NCBI GenBank assembly: GCA_003427395.1
Contig: BFEA01000221.1
Coordinates: 1,759,630-1,791,185, forward strand
Origin: Chara braunii
Lineage: Eukaryota; Streptophyta; Charophyceae; Charales; Characeae
DNA: 31,556 nt
Direction: 5' to 3'
Made by a program: the position numbers and the translations under genes. The notes below the pieces were generated by a model. It saw only the letters and a program-made list of their open reading frames with translations, was not told the origin of the DNA and searched no databases. Shown here one piece after another: positions 30,395 through 31,556 of this stretch (within the stretch, counting starts at the first letter, position 1; each line of letters opens with the position of its first letter).

Positions 30395-31556
30395 GTTCTC
30401 GGTCTCCACCGCCGTCCCCAAGACAGCGGCCTCGTCTAGCCGTGAACGGCTTGATCACCGTGCCTCCAACGGCTACTAGAGATTTGCTCCGCCAACATGC
30501 TCGCAACCGTTCGGAACGACAGCGTCGCCTTCGATACACAGTAGCCAGGAATAGTACACGCCGAGTCCGATGCCCGCAATGTGGGGATGATTTCTTCAGT
30601 GTTGCAGGCCTCCGTGTGCACCAGACACGAGGTGCAGCTACTTGTGCAGCATTTGCACGACTGGAAGCCGCTCTGAGCACAAGTGCAGCTGATCAGCTTC
30701 CGTTTTCCGCATCTGACCCACCCAGTTCTCACCCCCCTGACCCGCCCCTTTCTCATCCAACTAGCCCCGTTTCTTCCCCTGGCCCAAATGACATTGACCC
30801 GTCTTCTGGCTACCTGATGGAGCCCCGGATTGAAGATCGTCTCTCTCCGGAGCGCATACTAGAGCCAATTGGTCAAGACCGCAATGAGTCTCCTCCACCT
30901 GTGCAATCTGCAGAATCGAACGAATCTCCTCCTGCTGTGAACGAATCTCCAGCACAGCCCGTGGAATCCAACGATGGCATAGTGCTACAGCGAGGCCGCT
31001 GTGCGTACTATGCCATCAATGCATGTCTCCTTGCCTACAATTGTAACCCTTATTCGGTTGCTGATTTCGCAGACGTTGTCCGCTGGATAGAAGAAGAGCA
31101 CCGTGCCGTATGCCCAGAGGATGACAGTGCTGCACCTGGTGTGACTTCCCATTGTGCCGTGGCACAGGTACAGTTCGATTGGCGTGTACACGGCATAGCC
31201 TCTGCTCCGAACATTATGAAGGGATGGTCGCTGCTAGCCTCTCCCACGACAATTGTGATCCCTTGTCTTGTGCTCATCCCCCCCACCCCCTGATTACTTG
31301 CCCAGCATGCCGTTGTGGCCTTGATCTGCCATGNTTAAATAACTGTGCACGTCATTCTTCCATACTGATGACATGTCAGCAACATGCCATGTGTCNTCAG
31401 TGCTTCCAGGAAGCAGTCATAGAAAGTATGTGTCTTTACTGCGTGGACTATCCCCGGTGCCATCACCCACCACATCCTCTCCTAGCATGTCCCACATGCG
31501 GTGTTGGTCATACACCTACGGCAACCGCAGAGGGTTCTTCCTCTTCCTTGCCAGAC
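30394..31556 (+). CDS. Unrecognised zinc-finger/Cys-rich modular protein, partial
   Basis: I do not recognise this gene. An open frame without a usable ATG enters after the CA repeat and has no stop until 31293, so its start is probably an exon edge. Counting residues from 30442: basic N-terminus (12-43); C2HC zinc-finger-like motif C44-x2-C47-x12-H60-x7-C68; Pro/Ser linker with NESPP-type repeats (148-172); then RGRCAYYAINACLL (184-197), which recalls the Cys-containing helix of papain-fold proteases such as Josephin. From about 31125 a different frame is open to the window end. It encodes two 63-residue modules with exactly matching spacing: C-x2-H-x2-C-x2-[HC]-x18-C-x-HPPHPL-x2-CPxC, starting at 31185 and 31374. 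The frame change may be an intron or an indel. The N at 31334 falls in a TGN codon. The gene is cut by the window end. It may be host or transposon-borne. Confidence 0.6.

Noticed and set aside
31126-31293. C-terminal part of the 283-codon frame of the right-edge gene
   Set aside because: The Cys/His modules with exact spacing lie in the other frame here, so this tail is probably a shadow reading.

Overview
The window looks like nuclear DNA of a large, repeat-rich eukaryotic genome. Genic signals are sparse. It holds one clear host housekeeping gene (a dolichol-phosphate mannosyltransferase catalytic subunit on the minus strand), one unrecognised partial multi-domain gene at the right edge, and otherwise transposable elements, fold-backs, tandem duplications and microsatellites. 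The DPM1 protein and the chromovirus-type Ty3/gypsy element with an initiator-Met tRNA primer site fit a plant or streptophyte alga. My best guess is a charophyte such as Chara, but that is inference.

Layout. 1-4184: non-coding, with poly-T runs, an AT-rich hexamer array, about 620 bp of TCTA/TCTAA satellite, an imperfect tandem duplication and two copies of a ~120-bp MITE. 4185-11946: a nested insertion. A tRNA-derived SINE (4197-4280 plus 11826-11934) is split by a 7.5-kb LTR retrotransposon (4281-11825) with both LTRs, primer binding site, polypurine tract, a frameshifted gag and a broken pol. A large internal deletion joins the N-terminus of reverse transcriptase to the C-terminus of integrase, so the element is non-autonomous. 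11947-15020: non-coding, with a 60-bp G homopolymer and an adapter artefact. 15021-15392: twelve copies of a 31-bp minisatellite, with one inverted copy 400 bp further on. 15393-26279: non-coding, with four long hairpins, several tandem duplications and many GA/CT tracts. 26330-27055 (minus): intronless DPM1. 27320-27500: a second, intact SINE with a perfect 14-bp target-site duplication. 27515-30334: non-coding. 30394-31556: partial gene with a C2HC zinc-finger-like motif, a Pro-rich linker, a papain-fold-like motif and tandem 63-residue Cys/His modules, cut by the window end.

Assembly caution. Three exact 38-bp double mosaic-end sequences (12748-12785, 25913-25950, 29235-29272) match the Nextera mate-pair circularisation junction. 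They are library artefacts, so sequence to their left and right may not be neighbours in the genome. Synteny across these points, for example between DPM1 and the right-edge gene, should not be trusted. Four single N bases (15208, 28687, 31334, 31396) also mark uncertain assembly.

There is no operon or pathway linking these genes. The retroelement parts form one unit (LTR, leader, gag, pol remnants, LTR), and its SINE host relies on reverse transcriptase supplied in trans by another element.
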